64,000 nt of DNA from Desmodus rotundus (lineage: Eukaryota > Chordata > Mammalia > Chiroptera > Phyllostomidae), in contig NC_071389.1 of NCBI RefSeq assembly GCF_022682495.2, positions 180,216,556-180,280,555 of the forward strand. Direction: 5' to 3'. Under the pieces are notes generated by a model. The model saw nothing but the letters and a program-made list of their open reading frames with translations. It had not been told where the DNA came from and did no database searches. The position numbers and the translations under genes are program-made. This document shows, piece after piece, positions 23,801 through 34,500 of the stretch (its first letter is position 1; the number at the start of each line of letters is the position of its first letter).

Positions 23801-26800
23801 GCAGGCAAATATGGTAGGCTTTATGAGATAATTATAGAAGGCTGAAGAGATATGCAAGGTGTCTGGTCACATCTAGAAAAAACCTGGGAGTCAATAATGA
23901 ACAGGAAGCTATGTGAGCAAGCTTCCACAGGGTGCAGCTTCCTGGCTCCACAGGCGTGCTGACCTGTCAGCGGGATGGAGTCCGTGCCCGTGAGTGCCCC
24001 TGGGACCACCTGGGGTGCAGATTCACCCCACACCTGCCTGCCCCCTCTGCTCCCCTTTCAGATCACAGCCAGTGGGATGGACGCAAGCCCGTTCTGTGGC
24101 CAGCAAGGCTCTGCACTGGGCGGCCCCCGAGGTCAGAGGGAGTTTGTGTCCTCAGGGAACCATTTGCAGCTGACTTTCCGTGCACCTGCCTCCTCTGGGA
24201 ACAGGACAGCTGGCCTGCACAAGAGCTTCCTGGTCCTCTACCAAGCCGTGAGTGAGTGTCCATCCTGAGGATGCACTCTCTGCCCACAGCCATGATCCCT
24301 GGTATCTCGAAGCAATAAGCAGAAGCTTGAGTGATTGTTGAGGCTGGGGGTGCAGGGACGGACACCAGCACCCACCCCTTCCCTACCGTCTCCAGCCCCT
24401 GCTGGGGAGCTGCCCAGTTAAAGGCTCCAGCAGGTGTTCCCATGCTGATTTACTGACCCAGGGTTTGCGGATCATTTCATTTTTCATGAGAAGCCAAGTA
24501 CAGATTTTAAGTGAAATTCCAAATTTTCAAATGCTAACTCAGAATTTTTTTTGAAAGGTAATATATGCACATGATAACAATTTCAAAAATATATATGTTA
24601 AAAGTAAGTCTTCCTCTGATCTCTGGCCCTTAGTCCACAACTACCTTGTCCAGAAACAACTCTTCTCCATTTCCTGGGTATTCTCCCAAAGACATTCTGT
24701 GCCACTGAAATATAATGGGGGGGGGGTGCTGCATAATATTCACAATGTTTTAAATTTGGCATTTTCCACTCAATGATACATCTTAAAGATCATTCCATAT
24801 TCATGTGGCTAGCATTGCCTAGTTCTTTTTAATGACTATATAATATTTCTTTGATTGATACATCATAATATATTGAATTAGTCCTACACCGATAGATATT
24901 TTGCTGCCACAAGCAGTACTGCTATGGATAGCTTGTATATACACACAGGTGGCAAACACAAGACCCAAGGGCCGAGTCCGGCCCCGCACCTTGTTTCTAC
25001 CCAGCGGCAGCGCTGAGCTCTCGCTTAACTGTTAAGGAGTAGTTACATTTATACAGTCCTAAAATTACACTCGGCCCTTTGAAGGCAACTGCGCAGCTGA
25101 TGTGGCCCCTGGTGAAAATGAGTTTGACACCCCTGATATATACCTTAGAGCATGCATATGAGGGTGAATCCTTAGAAATGAAAATTCTAGGTGAAAAAAA
25201 ATTGCAGTTTTAATTTTGACATTGCTAAATTCCCTTCACAGAGGTTTTGCGAATTCACACTCCCACTCAGCATGTCTGAAAATCCTGTTTCCCCGTATCC
25301 TACTCACCACAGTCGCTTTCAAACCTTTTTAGCATTGACAATCTGATCAGTGAAAAATAGTTCAAATGTTAGAGAAAAAAAAAAAAAGACTGCAGTTCAA
25401 ACGAAATGTGGCCAGGAGCCAGAATCAGTCCCTGGGTTGCCATTTGCAATTCTGTTCTAGGTTCTAATGACCACTTTTTTCCTATAGGTGTGAACCATAG
25501 TCAGCCCCTCAGCCAGGTTAGTGGGGGCTCTGAGGCCACACACACACCTGGAGGCAACTCCTCCAAGATCCAGAACCACTGCCAGGAGCCCTATTATCAG
25601 GCGGTTCCGTCAGGTGAGTCCCCACCTGCTGAGGAAGTGCCTTCTACTTGCCTTACTCCCACCAAGAGGCCTGTGGCACCAACCCTTTTAGCCCCACCTC
25701 CCAATTCTGAGCCTGTTTCTTTGCTTCACCTCATTCACTCCTCAGGGATGCTCACCTGCACAGCCCAGGGCCCTGGGGAAGAGACACAGGACAGGGAGGA
25801 GGGGCATCCTCACTGTGTGCCGGGTAAGTAGTGACCTGCCAGTGCTGTGACAGTGGCCACTTTCCAAACAGGACTGAACTGCACGTGGGGCCTATGGACC
25901 AGGACGCAGGGGGTTAAAGGAAAGCCTTAGAATAGAAAGAGGAGATAAAAGCAGAAGGGAAGGAAGAAGAGGGAAACCAAAGAGGCCCAGAAAAGGAAAG
26001 GCAAGGAGCTGGTCCCTTATTCTTCGAAGGTCAAGATATAGCTGGGAAAGCAAAAGCATGAAGAAAGTTAATCAGATGGGGAAGTGAAGGAGACAGAGGG
26101 GCAGCATAGAAGTAAGAGAAAACCCTCTCTCAGTACGGAATGCTTCGGGGACGTACAGACAGGCACTCTGTCCTCCAAATATCTCCCTACCTAGATGCCA
26201 CAGGTCCAGAAAGTCCACCATTTTTTGTTTAGTTTCTTTACTGAGATAAAATTCACCATTTTATAGCATACAATTTAGTAGTTTTTAGTGTATTTACAAT
26301 ATTGTGCAACCACTCCCACTAATCCTACAACATTCCCATCATCCCAAAAAGAAACCCAGTACCTCCAACTTTCCCCTCCTTCTTCCCCTGGCAACCACCA
26401 GCCTGCTTTCTGTCTCTGTGGATTTACTTACTCTGAACACTTCATATCAGTGGGATCATACCATATGTGTCCTTTAGCGTCTGGCTTCTTTCCTTCAGCA
26501 TAACATCTTCAAGGTCCATCCACATTGTACCATGTATCAGTTCTTCATTCCGTTCATGATTGAATCGAATCCCACCGTGTGGATGAACCACATTTTGTTT
26601 ACCATTCATTAGTTGATGGACATTTGGTTGCTTCCACTTTTTGCCTTTTATGATGGACAATGCGGGTATGAGCATTCACATACAAGTTTTTATCTGAACA
26701 TATGTTTTCAGCTCTCTTGGGTGTATACCTAGCAGCGGAATTGCTGGGGCTGGCTTCTATCATAACTCTACAAGTATGTTTAACTTTTTAAGGAATTGCC

Positions 26801-28011
26801 AAACTGTTTTCCATAATGGTTACACCATTTTAAATTTGCATCAGCAGAATATGAAGATTCAAGTCCCATTTTTTGAAACCCAGTTTTTTGAATCAAAGCA
26901 TTGCCTTTCTAACCCAATCTGGATGCACTTCTCAGATTTTACTCCTGGTCCACAGAGAGCTCTAGGGGCAGCCTGAACTAGTTGTTTGTAGGAGTTGGAG
27001 GACAAGCAGTAGCGGGAGATGTTAAAAATGAAGAAGTGGCAGAAAGGAGAGTCAAGAGGCACGGAAGGCAAATTCTGCTTGCTGCGCGAGTTTGCTCAGG
27101 GTGGTCCCACCAAGAGTCTAAAAAAGCAGCTTAAAATGGCTAAGGAGGCAGGAGGAAGAGCCCTTCACAGAGGTAGGTCTTTAATAAATGTAGCTTGATG
27201 CATGCTGGTTTCTCACCCTTACCTCTCCTCTCTTGCAGTCTGTGGACAGCCAGTCACCCCCATCACCCAAAACCAGGAGGCCCAGGGTTCTTCCAAAGCT
27301 AAGCTGGGCAACTTCCCATGGCAAGCCTTCACCAGTATCTATGGCCGTGGGGGTGGGGCTCTGCTGGGCAACAGATGGATCCTCACTGCGGCCCACACCA
27401 TCTATCCCAAGGACAGCGTCTTCCTTGGGCAGAAGAGGAGTGTGGACGTGTTTCTGGGCCACACAAGCATAGATGAGATGATAAAACTGGGAAACCACCC
27501 CGTGCGCCGAGTGGTTGTACACCCGGACTACCATCAGAACGAGTCCTATAACTTCAACGGGGACATCGCCCTCCTGGAACTCCAGCACAGCGTCCCCCTT
27601 GGCCCCCACCTCCTCCCAGTCTGTCTGCCCGACAACGAGACCCTCTACCGCAGCGGTCTCATGGGATATGTCAGTGGGTTTGGCGTGGAGATGGGCTGGT
27701 TAACTACTGAGTTGAAATACTCAAGACTACCGGTCGCCCCCAGGGAGGCCTGTGAGGCCTGGCTCCAAGAGAAACAGAGGACTGACGTGTTTTCTGACAA
27801 CATGTTCTGTGCTGGGGATAAGGCACGGCAGCAGAGTGTCTGCCAGGGGGACAGTGGTGGCGTCTATGTAGTGTGGGACGATCGTGCCCATCACTGGGTG
27901 GCCACAGGCATCGTATCCTGGGGCATTGGGTGTGGCAAAGGGTATGGCTTCTACACCAAAGTGCTCAACTACGTGGACTGGATCAAAGGTGTGATGGATG
28001 GGAAGGGCTGA
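19361..28011 (+). CDS. C1RL: Complement C1r subcomponent-like protein, complete, 6 exons
   Basis: Serine protease of the C1r family, secretory pathway; the human protein is reported to cleave prohaptoglobin. Exons: 19361-19362, 19935-20163, 24062-24251, 25488-25613, 25746-25823, 27239-28011; phases join to give 465 residues. The start codon is split AT|G. Signal peptide MWWPLLWGVLQACPTQGSVL; CUB domain ~24-140; incomplete CCP 141-208 with only three cysteines (172, 187, 206); protease domain 209-465 in one exon. Catalytic residues are His261 (LTAAH), Asp317 (GDIALL) and Ser414 (CQGDSGG). There is no Arg-Ile-Ile-Gly-Gly activation site: the region reads QNQEAQGSSKAKLGNFPWQ. The residue at the bottom of the S1 pocket (chymotrypsin 189) is Ser408, not Asp. 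The EGF, CUB2 and CCP1 domains of C1R are absent. The longer N terminus of the human form is not open here (AGG where human has ATG, plus an indel). Confidence 0.96.
20815..20851. repeat. (TG)n microsatellite
   Basis: About 18 uninterrupted TG units in C1RL intron 2, followed by a T/G-rich stretch of GTTTGGTTT units to about 20906. Likely length-polymorphic. Confidence 0.95.
21540..22320 (-). mobile_element. Old LINE fragment, antisense, in C1RL intron 2
   Basis: T-rich sequence with text such as CTTGATGTGGTTCGCTTTTT, TTTCTGGAACTCCTATAATT and CACTTCCTGGGAGATTTCCT, typical of a diverged mammalian LINE read backwards. No open frame of note. Confidence 0.5.
23625..23795 (-). mobile_element. L1 3' UTR fragment, antisense
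   Basis: TTATTGATTTATTTTTCATT, TAATTGACATATCGTATTAT and TTAGTTTCAGGCGTACAAC are the antisense of an L1 3' UTR. It is preceded by a short L2-like piece at 23508-23625 ending near CTTACAATCTAGTGG. Confidence 0.7.
24540..25335 (-). mobile_element. Old LINE-1 fragment, antisense, interrupted by a hAT element
   Basis: Text such as TTTGGCATTTTCCACTCAAT, CTGCCACAAGCAGTACTGCT and TTGCTAAATTCCCTTCACAG is the antisense of an L1 3' region. It continues on both sides of the 190-bp insertion at 24946-25135. Lies in C1RL intron 3. Confidence 0.65.
24946..25135. mobile_element. Non-autonomous hAT-like DNA transposon
   Basis: A 190-bp element with inverted ends CAGGTGGCAAACACAAG and, on the other strand, CAGGGGTGTCAAACTCAT. 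The flanks GTATATAC (24935-24942) and ATATATAC (25136-25143) look like an imperfect 8-bp hAT target duplication; this fit leaves three bases (ACA) between the left flank and the CAG end. The interior is rich in GGCC/GGCCCC and lacks a transposase frame. Confidence 0.7.
26226..26870 (-). mobile_element. LINE-1 fragment, antisense, in C1RL intron 5
   Basis: Classic antisense L1 text: TTACTGAGATAAAATTCACC, CAACCACTCCCACTAATCC, GGTCCATCCACATTGTACCA, ATTGCCAAACTGTTTTCCAT. Frames are broken. Confidence 0.85.
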
Positions 28012-30887
28012 CCCTGGGCACACTGAGCCACGGCACCAGCACTGTGAGGCCCCGGACAGAAGAGGGTTGAAAGTGAAGACTGAGCCTTGTGGGTTGGGAG
28101 GGAGGGAAGCAGGGAATCTCTATTTCAGTCACAGTGTGAGAGAGAACTCCTCTGCTCAAGGCTGACCCCAGCCCAGACAGGAAGGGCGTCCCCCAGCCCC
28201 TTCTCCTCACCTTCTACCTTCCTGGGAGTTTGCACTATGCCCAGGAAAGCCCTGTACATCTCAGTGACTGTCACTTCAAACTTTATCTCCTGCTGACACA
28301 GCTTCATCTGTCTCTCCTGGGAGACAGCCAGCCTCTCACCCCCTGTTCAAGTGGTGTACGGGGGAAGTGGTCTTAATTGCATTTCATCCCTGAAACATGC
28401 TAAAGCCCCTTTAGTTGACCTTCAAATATTCAAACTCTCAGGCGCACCACCTACCACAACTCCCAGGTGCAATTACGGCAATGGCTCGGGTTTTGTTACA
28501 TACTCCACATGCCAGGCAATTCGTGTACGTTATTTCTCTGACTCCTCACACCAAGTTTGCAAAGACTGTGCTATAACCCACACTTTAAATGAGGAAACTG
28601 AAGTTCAGAGAGATAAAGCGACTTGCCCAAATGTCACAGCTGATCCAGGACTGCAAAGGCCCTTTGCCTCTCAGTGCACCTTGACCCCTTTCAGGGGTCC
28701 TCAGGACCTGCTGGGTCACCCACTCCCCCTTCCCAGTCCCCACAGCCCTACAGATTCTCGCCCCCTGGGGATTCCTGCTGCAGTCAGGACGGGGACACCT
28801 GGCGCACACTTTCGTGGGGCCCTGTCCCCTGCAGACAGCACACCTCCTGGGCCCAACCCTGGGCTGGGTATTCCTGCAGACACTCCCGGTGCTGCTGGAC
28901 ACCCCAGGCCCTGCTCCACCTGAGATGACCAACGCTTTAACTTTTAGTGAGGACATGAGGGGATTTAGAGTAAAAGGCACAAATAAAATACACTTGCTCA
29001 AATAGAGCTAGAAAGTGAATAAAACAGAAGAGAGCAAATTTATTAGTATTAAAAATCAAGGGGGCTATATGGTTAAAGGTTAAATTTATATTTGAAAAAT
29101 AGGACTCAAAGGTGTACATACATGGTTTTTCTATTTTATAAACCTGTACATAGTACAAAAGACTATTAAAAATAAAATATTCATCAAAGGTTGTTTTAAG
29201 TGGTATAATTCTGGCTGTTTTGTTTTCTCTTGTTCTTTATTTGCTAAATTTTATTTAATGAGCATGTATTAATTTTATTTTTTAATTTTTATTGTTGAAA
29301 AATTGACATGAGTTTCTCTCTACCAAGGCAAAAAATATATACCTACATCTATATGTCTATATTTATATATCTAGATATAGCTATAATTATAGATATGGCT
29401 ACAAAGGAAGACCTACCATTACTTGGAGGGAGAAAATGTCTCCCCCAGAATCAGATCATAAGAGGAGTGAATAACACAATAGACAATATCTTCAAATACT
29501 GCTTTTAAAACAAGTACCTGCCCAATCTTTATATCGCTTTCTCTTCTTTCAGTTCTTAGTCTAGGTCAAGGGCATAAGACAAATGTGCAAGTCAAGGTTA
29601 TCTTGAGTGGTTGGGCAGAGTGGAGGTTGGGCCAGGACTGAGCTGACAAGGTCCATGTTTGTCACTTGCCAGCCATGTTGCAATAACCCCAGGACAGAAC
29701 TCAGAATCTGTGAGATGCGAGAGGAGAGCTGCAGCTGAGACTTACCTTCCCGAACTGCCCCCTCTTCCCTGTTACCTCTGCCGTCCTGCCCTGCCATGAG
29801 CGTGTGTGTGCGCACACACACACACACACACACACACGCTGCTGTCAGGATGCCAGTACAGTTTGCTAGACAAAAGTCCCCCCTTTCTCGTCTCCTGGTC
29901 TGCTCCTTATCCTTCTTTCACATCTTCGGTCTTTCCGAACCTGACAAGGCCACAGGTCAAGTGCTGGATCGGCCTGGCCACAAAATTCATTCCTCTGACT
30001 TGTAAGCCTGCCAGAGAAACCCTCCATGCCCTCGTTAACCTTGCAGCTTCCTCATGCCTCCTCCACACCTATATTCACTGATGGCCTGGTTGCTGCCTGA
30101 TGGGGAACGGCCTGGTCTTCGAGAGTCCTTGCAAACCACTGCCTAGGAGAGTGCCTGGCACATTGAATAGGCGCCCATTAAGGATGAATGAGTGGGTGGG
30201 TAGGCGCAGGGATGGGGGAATTACTCTGATAAGGGAAACAGCAGGATTCACTACAGAGGCCTCAGAACTCAAGAGGCCTGTTCTGCAGCCTGAGCCTCCC
30301 TATGGAATACAGTGCTGTAAGGCATTTGAGCCGCAGAGAGGTGATGAAGAAAGGTTCCCACGGAGAGCAAACCTCAAAAACAGGACACTGTGTCCTCACA
30401 GACAGGAGAGACAAGAGCTCTCCTCCCTCCCAGGGGTCTGGCTTCCTCTCAGTCACTCTGGGTCCACAGCCACACCCTTGGCCTAGCCTGAGGCAATTGT
30501 GACCCTCGGGTTCAAACTCTTGACAAGATGCTGAAGAAAAGAGGGTTATGTCTACCCCCTCCCCAGCTACCCTTACTTCTCTAAGAGCCAAGTTCATTGG
30601 CAGGCCTGAGTTCATCGAGGTGGGCAGGAAGAATCTTAAAGCAAACTCTAGTGCAGCCGTAGGGTCACCCTGAAACAGCAACCCCTGTTCGATGTCTAGG
30701 TGGCATTGCTGAGTGAAGTGAGCCAGGATGCCAATGCAACCAAACTCCATTTTCCTCTTTCCACGCCTGCACTGCCTCTGTCACATCATCCTGGGCGTGG
30801 AAACCCTGGCTGTTCCTGGCCCAGGGCTGCTGGGTGACTAAGCGTAGGACAAACCGGGTTAATGGAAAAGGGCAGTGCAGAAAAGAG
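28012..30887. other. C1RL 3' UTR and C1RL-C1R spacer
   Basis: No gene seen. AATAAA at 28982-28987 and 29018-29023 could end C1RL transcripts, but neither is proven. A MIR/L2-like piece lies near 28555-28650 (GAGGAAACTGAAGTTCAGAG). An AT-rich stretch at 29030-29400 carries several short T/A runs. Long open frames around 30100-30750 show no domain. Confidence 0.5.
29803..29837. repeat. (CA)n microsatellite
   Basis: GTGTGTGTGCGC followed by about 12 CA units, i.e. a short palindromic TG/CA tract. Confidence 0.9.
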
Positions 30888-31143
30888 ATGTCCTAGTCCT
30901 TCCTCCACCAGATCTCTGCTGATAAGAAAACCCTGGGGAGGTTCTGTGGCCAGCTGGGTTCTCCACTGGGCAACCCCCCAGGAAAGAAGGAGTTTATATC
31001 TGAAGGAAACAAGATGCTGCTGACCTTCCACACAGACTTCTCCAATGAGGAGAATGGCACCATCATGTTCTACAAGGGCTTTCTGGCCTACTACCAAGCT
31101 GTGGGTGAGTGGGCCCCAGGTGCCCTTTTTTGGCCCTCAGCTG
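30888..31143 (+). pseudogene. Near-identical extra copy of C1R exon 3 (second half of CUB1) upstream of C1R
   Basis: Exon-like core 30912-31104 is 193 bases, the same length as C1R exon 3 at 33741-33933, and differs at three positions only: TCC/TCT, TCC/TCT and GCC/GCT, all silent. The frame is open (ISADKKTLGRFCGQLGSPLG through FLAYYQAV), with an intact acceptor (CTTCCTCCACCAG) and donor (GGTGAGTG). Similarity extends about 20 bases upstream and 35 downstream, then stops. It lies outside the C1R coding region as assembled here, about 450 bases before the end of C1R exon 1, and no CUB1 first-half exon precedes it. Three of the four differences, counting one in the flank, are CpG in exon 3 and TpG or CpA here. 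I class it as a duplicated exon of unknown use; inclusion in an upstream-started transcript cannot be excluded. Confidence 0.9.
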
Positions 31144-31299
31144 TGATTTCCACTGCACTTTGAGTGGGAACCTTGTAAACATGGCAGCAGCCCCTAGGAA
31201 GGTCCCTGAAGAAAGGGAGAATTCATATCAGACTTGGAAAACGAGAAGTCTGCACCTCCAGCAGAAGGCTTTCCTGTTCCTAAAAACGGACCCTTCCCC

Positions 31300-31561
31300 A
31301 TACAGGCCAGCAGGTGGCACCACCATCAGGGAATTCAAAACCAAAACTAAGTTAAACTGGAAACAGATTTTTTTTTTCAGTTTTGTTTGTGCAAATAGTT
31401 CATTCCCTGCAACATTCCTCCGGGAAAAGTCCCCCTTCCCCCTCCACAGTCAGTCCCTCCCTCCCCCTTCCCTCCTCTGCATGACCGCTCTCTCCCTCTA
31501 CACAGAGTGGATGAAGACGCTGTCAGGACAGTCCAGGATCCAAAATCAGGACTTGAGAAAT
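31300..31561 (+). promoter_or_regulatory. C1R: C1R proximal promoter and first (mostly non-coding) exon
   Basis: The first exon ends CTTGAGAAAT at 31561 with donor GTGAGTAAG; its last two bases supply AT of the start codon. No TATA box is obvious. TGTTTGTGCAAATAG (31385-31399) combines a FOXA-like TGTTTGT and an AT-rich liver-type element, which would fit hepatic expression, but this is only a motif match. The 5' end of the exon is not determinable. Confidence 0.55.
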
Positions 31562-34500
31562 GTGAGTAAGGCTGATGGGGACCAAGGATGGAGGGGGAAA
31601 CCAGAGGAAAGAACCTAGGGCGTGTGAGGCAACCCTGCCCCCAGATTTATTCAGAGAGACAAGAACAGCCTTCCCCTCCCCATACCCCTTATCTCTCCCA
31701 ACATGCACAGGCATGCACACCTCAAACACACACCCTCCATCCCTCCCCCTGCGGACAGAAGGAGACCTTAGACACATGAGGCGATGGCCACATCCCCTTC
31801 TTCCTCCCAGCTCATAGCACGAGAGTGCTGAGATGGGGGAACCCGCTCTGCCCAGGAGGGGTGTCCTCTGTGCGCCACTCCGCACTCCATAGGAGGTTTC
31901 TCCCAGACGCCTTTGCTGAGCCTTCGGGAGCCCTTTCAAAGAACCATGGCTGGAAACCCTCACCCTCAATTAACTGGTCCCAAGCCAGCCCATTCCAGGA
32001 GTGGGAGGGAGTGATAGGACAGGGCACGGAGGAGGATGGGGAGAGAGGTGAAGGCAATGTGATGACCTCTGGACTGGACACTGCCCTGGGTAGGAGCACC
32101 CAGTACAGCAGCTGTGGAGACCGGCCTCCCCACTCCACCCACACCCACACCCACCTGGAACATCTGTGAGGTCTAGAATGGACAGAAAGGAAAATGCCCA
32201 GCGGTATGGCCAACCCACCGCCAGCCCCAGTCACTGCCCAAACAGCCTCCCTGACGCCCACTTTCTTTTTGGCAGGTGGCTTTTATACCTTCTGGTGTCC
32301 ATCCTGTTCTGCAAGGTGGGAGGCTCCATCCCCATTTCTCAGGAGCTCTTTGGGGAGGTGACGTCCCCTCTGTACCCCAAGCCTTACCCAAACAACTTTG
32401 AGACAACCACTGTGCTCACAGTCCCCACGGGATACAGGGTGAAGCTCGTCTTCTGGCAGTTTGACCTGGAGCCTTCTGAAGGTTGTTTCTATGACTATGT
32501 CAAGGTAGGAGGGCAGGTGGGGAGGGCAGAGGGAGAGCTGGGTGGCTCTGGAACCCAAGGACTTGTGCTCTAACCACCATGGGTAGCACTTCCCATCCAT
32601 GGACACAGCCCCAGCCCTGCAAGAGCTGATGGCCGAGTGGAGTTCTGGGAGTCGGGTGGTGCCATGAATGGTGTCTACAGGTCTTAGAGGCCTTCAGTGA
32701 GCACTGGGAGGGTGTGGGGTGGGACACAGAGGAGGGAGGGTACAGTCCCCACTCTCAAGAAATTTACCATCTGCGGGAGTCAGAAAAGCCTCCCTGTCTG
32801 TCTCCCTGCTGGGAGTCTTTGAGAAATTGCCATGCCTCAGTTTCCCTGTTTCCATGGAGAATATCACCATGACTACCTGCCTCATCAGGAACCCAGAAAC
32901 ATGGGGAAGAGACATGTGTGTGGTGGTAGCTCAGGCATAGTCTTCAGCAAAGACATTGGGCTCAGCCCCTTCTTCTCTCTGATAACCAAGGGTACCCTCC
33001 CAGTCTCATCCTTCTACATCCAATAAAAATGAGATTCTGGATTCAGGATTCAAGTAGCACTTACACTCATCCAGTAAATACCATTCCCAGAAGGTTGTGA
33101 GAGAATAACATGAAAATGATACATCTCCTTTGTCCAGAGGACTTGAGAAGTTTGCAGTGCTGTGGGGAAGGGTCTTGATGGCAGGGATGGCGAGGAATCT
33201 GTTGGGACAAGGATATCTGCTTGGGGTGGGTTAACAAAGAAAGAAATAAGGGAATCTGGGAGATGCTCACTGATGCCAAGGCTGGTGGGCTCCAAGGTTC
33301 ACATTCAACTATGTGTATCGGAACACTTGGCTGGATGTTAATGGTCTGAATAAGGTGAGGTGGAACAATGACATAGAACTTAAAGCAGATCAGTCCAGGC
33401 TCTAGGAATGAAGGGAAGGTAAAGGCTGGGGAGAGCGCATCAGGATTCCAGCGGAAGACAGGCACAGGAGGTGGGGAGAAAGAGGAGAACTCTGAGACAC
33501 GCTGGGGAACATAAACAGGGAAGGGCACAGACAGCATGGGAAGAGTTAGCCAATGGGAGACTCAGCGGGCAGATGAAAGTCACCTGGGGGAGTCTGCAAT
33601 TGCCAGAGCCCAGCAGGTGGAGACCAGCTGGAGGCTATTGCAGAATTAGGGCAGGATTCACTCCCCAGGACTCCACTGACTTTCCATATGGCATGTGCCT
33701 CAGCAGCCCTTCTTCCTACTCCTTGTCCTTCTTCCACCAGATCTCTGCTGATAAGAAAACCCTGGGGAGGTTCTGTGGCCAGCTGGGTTCCCCACTGGGC
33801 AACCCCCCAGGAAAGAAGGAGTTTATATCCGAAGGAAACAAGATGCTGCTGACCTTCCACACAGACTTCTCCAATGAGGAGAATGGCACCATCATGTTCT
33901 ACAAGGGCTTTCTGGCCTACTACCAAGCCGTGGGTGAGTGGGCCCCGGGTGCCCTTTTTTGGGCCTCCATCATATTGAATGGGGAATGGAAAAAGGGAAT
34001 CTTGAATCCGAAAAAGCAGGAAGCCTGGCCTTCCTTATTTTTTCCCCTCAAGAGAGCTTTTTCCAGAAGAGGCATGCCAGCCTGGGTTCTGTCCCCAGTG
34101 GTAGTTCCCAGAAAGCATTAGAAAGGCCTGGAGGTCCAGGCGGTCAGGAGCTGACCTGATCTTGTGGCCTCTGGTGAGTGACCACTCTGAGACCAACGCC
34201 ACTGCAGAAGTCCCCTGGCAGGAATTCAGTCCTTCCTCCCGGAATCTCTTCCAGACCTTGATGAATGTGCTTCCCAGCGAAACACGGTTGAGGAGAATCT
34301 CCAGCCCCAGTGCCAACACCTTTGTCACAACTACGTTGGTGGCTACTTCTGTTCCTGCCGTCCAGGCTATGAGCTTCAGAAGGATGGATATTCCTGCCAG
34401 GGTGAGGTTGGGTGGTGTGGGAAGGAGGCAGAGGCTGAACAAGGGCTTGTTGGGCCAGCCATAGAATCTCTTGGTGACCCCCTCCTGGCTCTGCTCTCAC

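Noticed and set aside
29803..29837. CA/TG repeats considered as possible CRISPR-like or regulatory arrays
   Set aside because: Simple dinucleotide microsatellites without spacer structure.
30262..30750. 162-codon minus-strand frame between C1RL and C1R
   Set aside because: No family similarity; overlaps another unrelated frame on the other strand.
31501..31561. First C1R exon read as a coding extension (VDEDAVRTVQDPKS)
   Set aside because: It has no in-frame upstream ATG; the exon ends AT|G in the position of the start codon, so this is 5' UTR.
33546..33926. 126-codon minus-strand frame starting MVVGQKALVEHDGA, also present at 30786-31097
   Set aside because: It is the antisense shadow of C1R exon 3 and of its extra copy; it recurs because the exon recurs.
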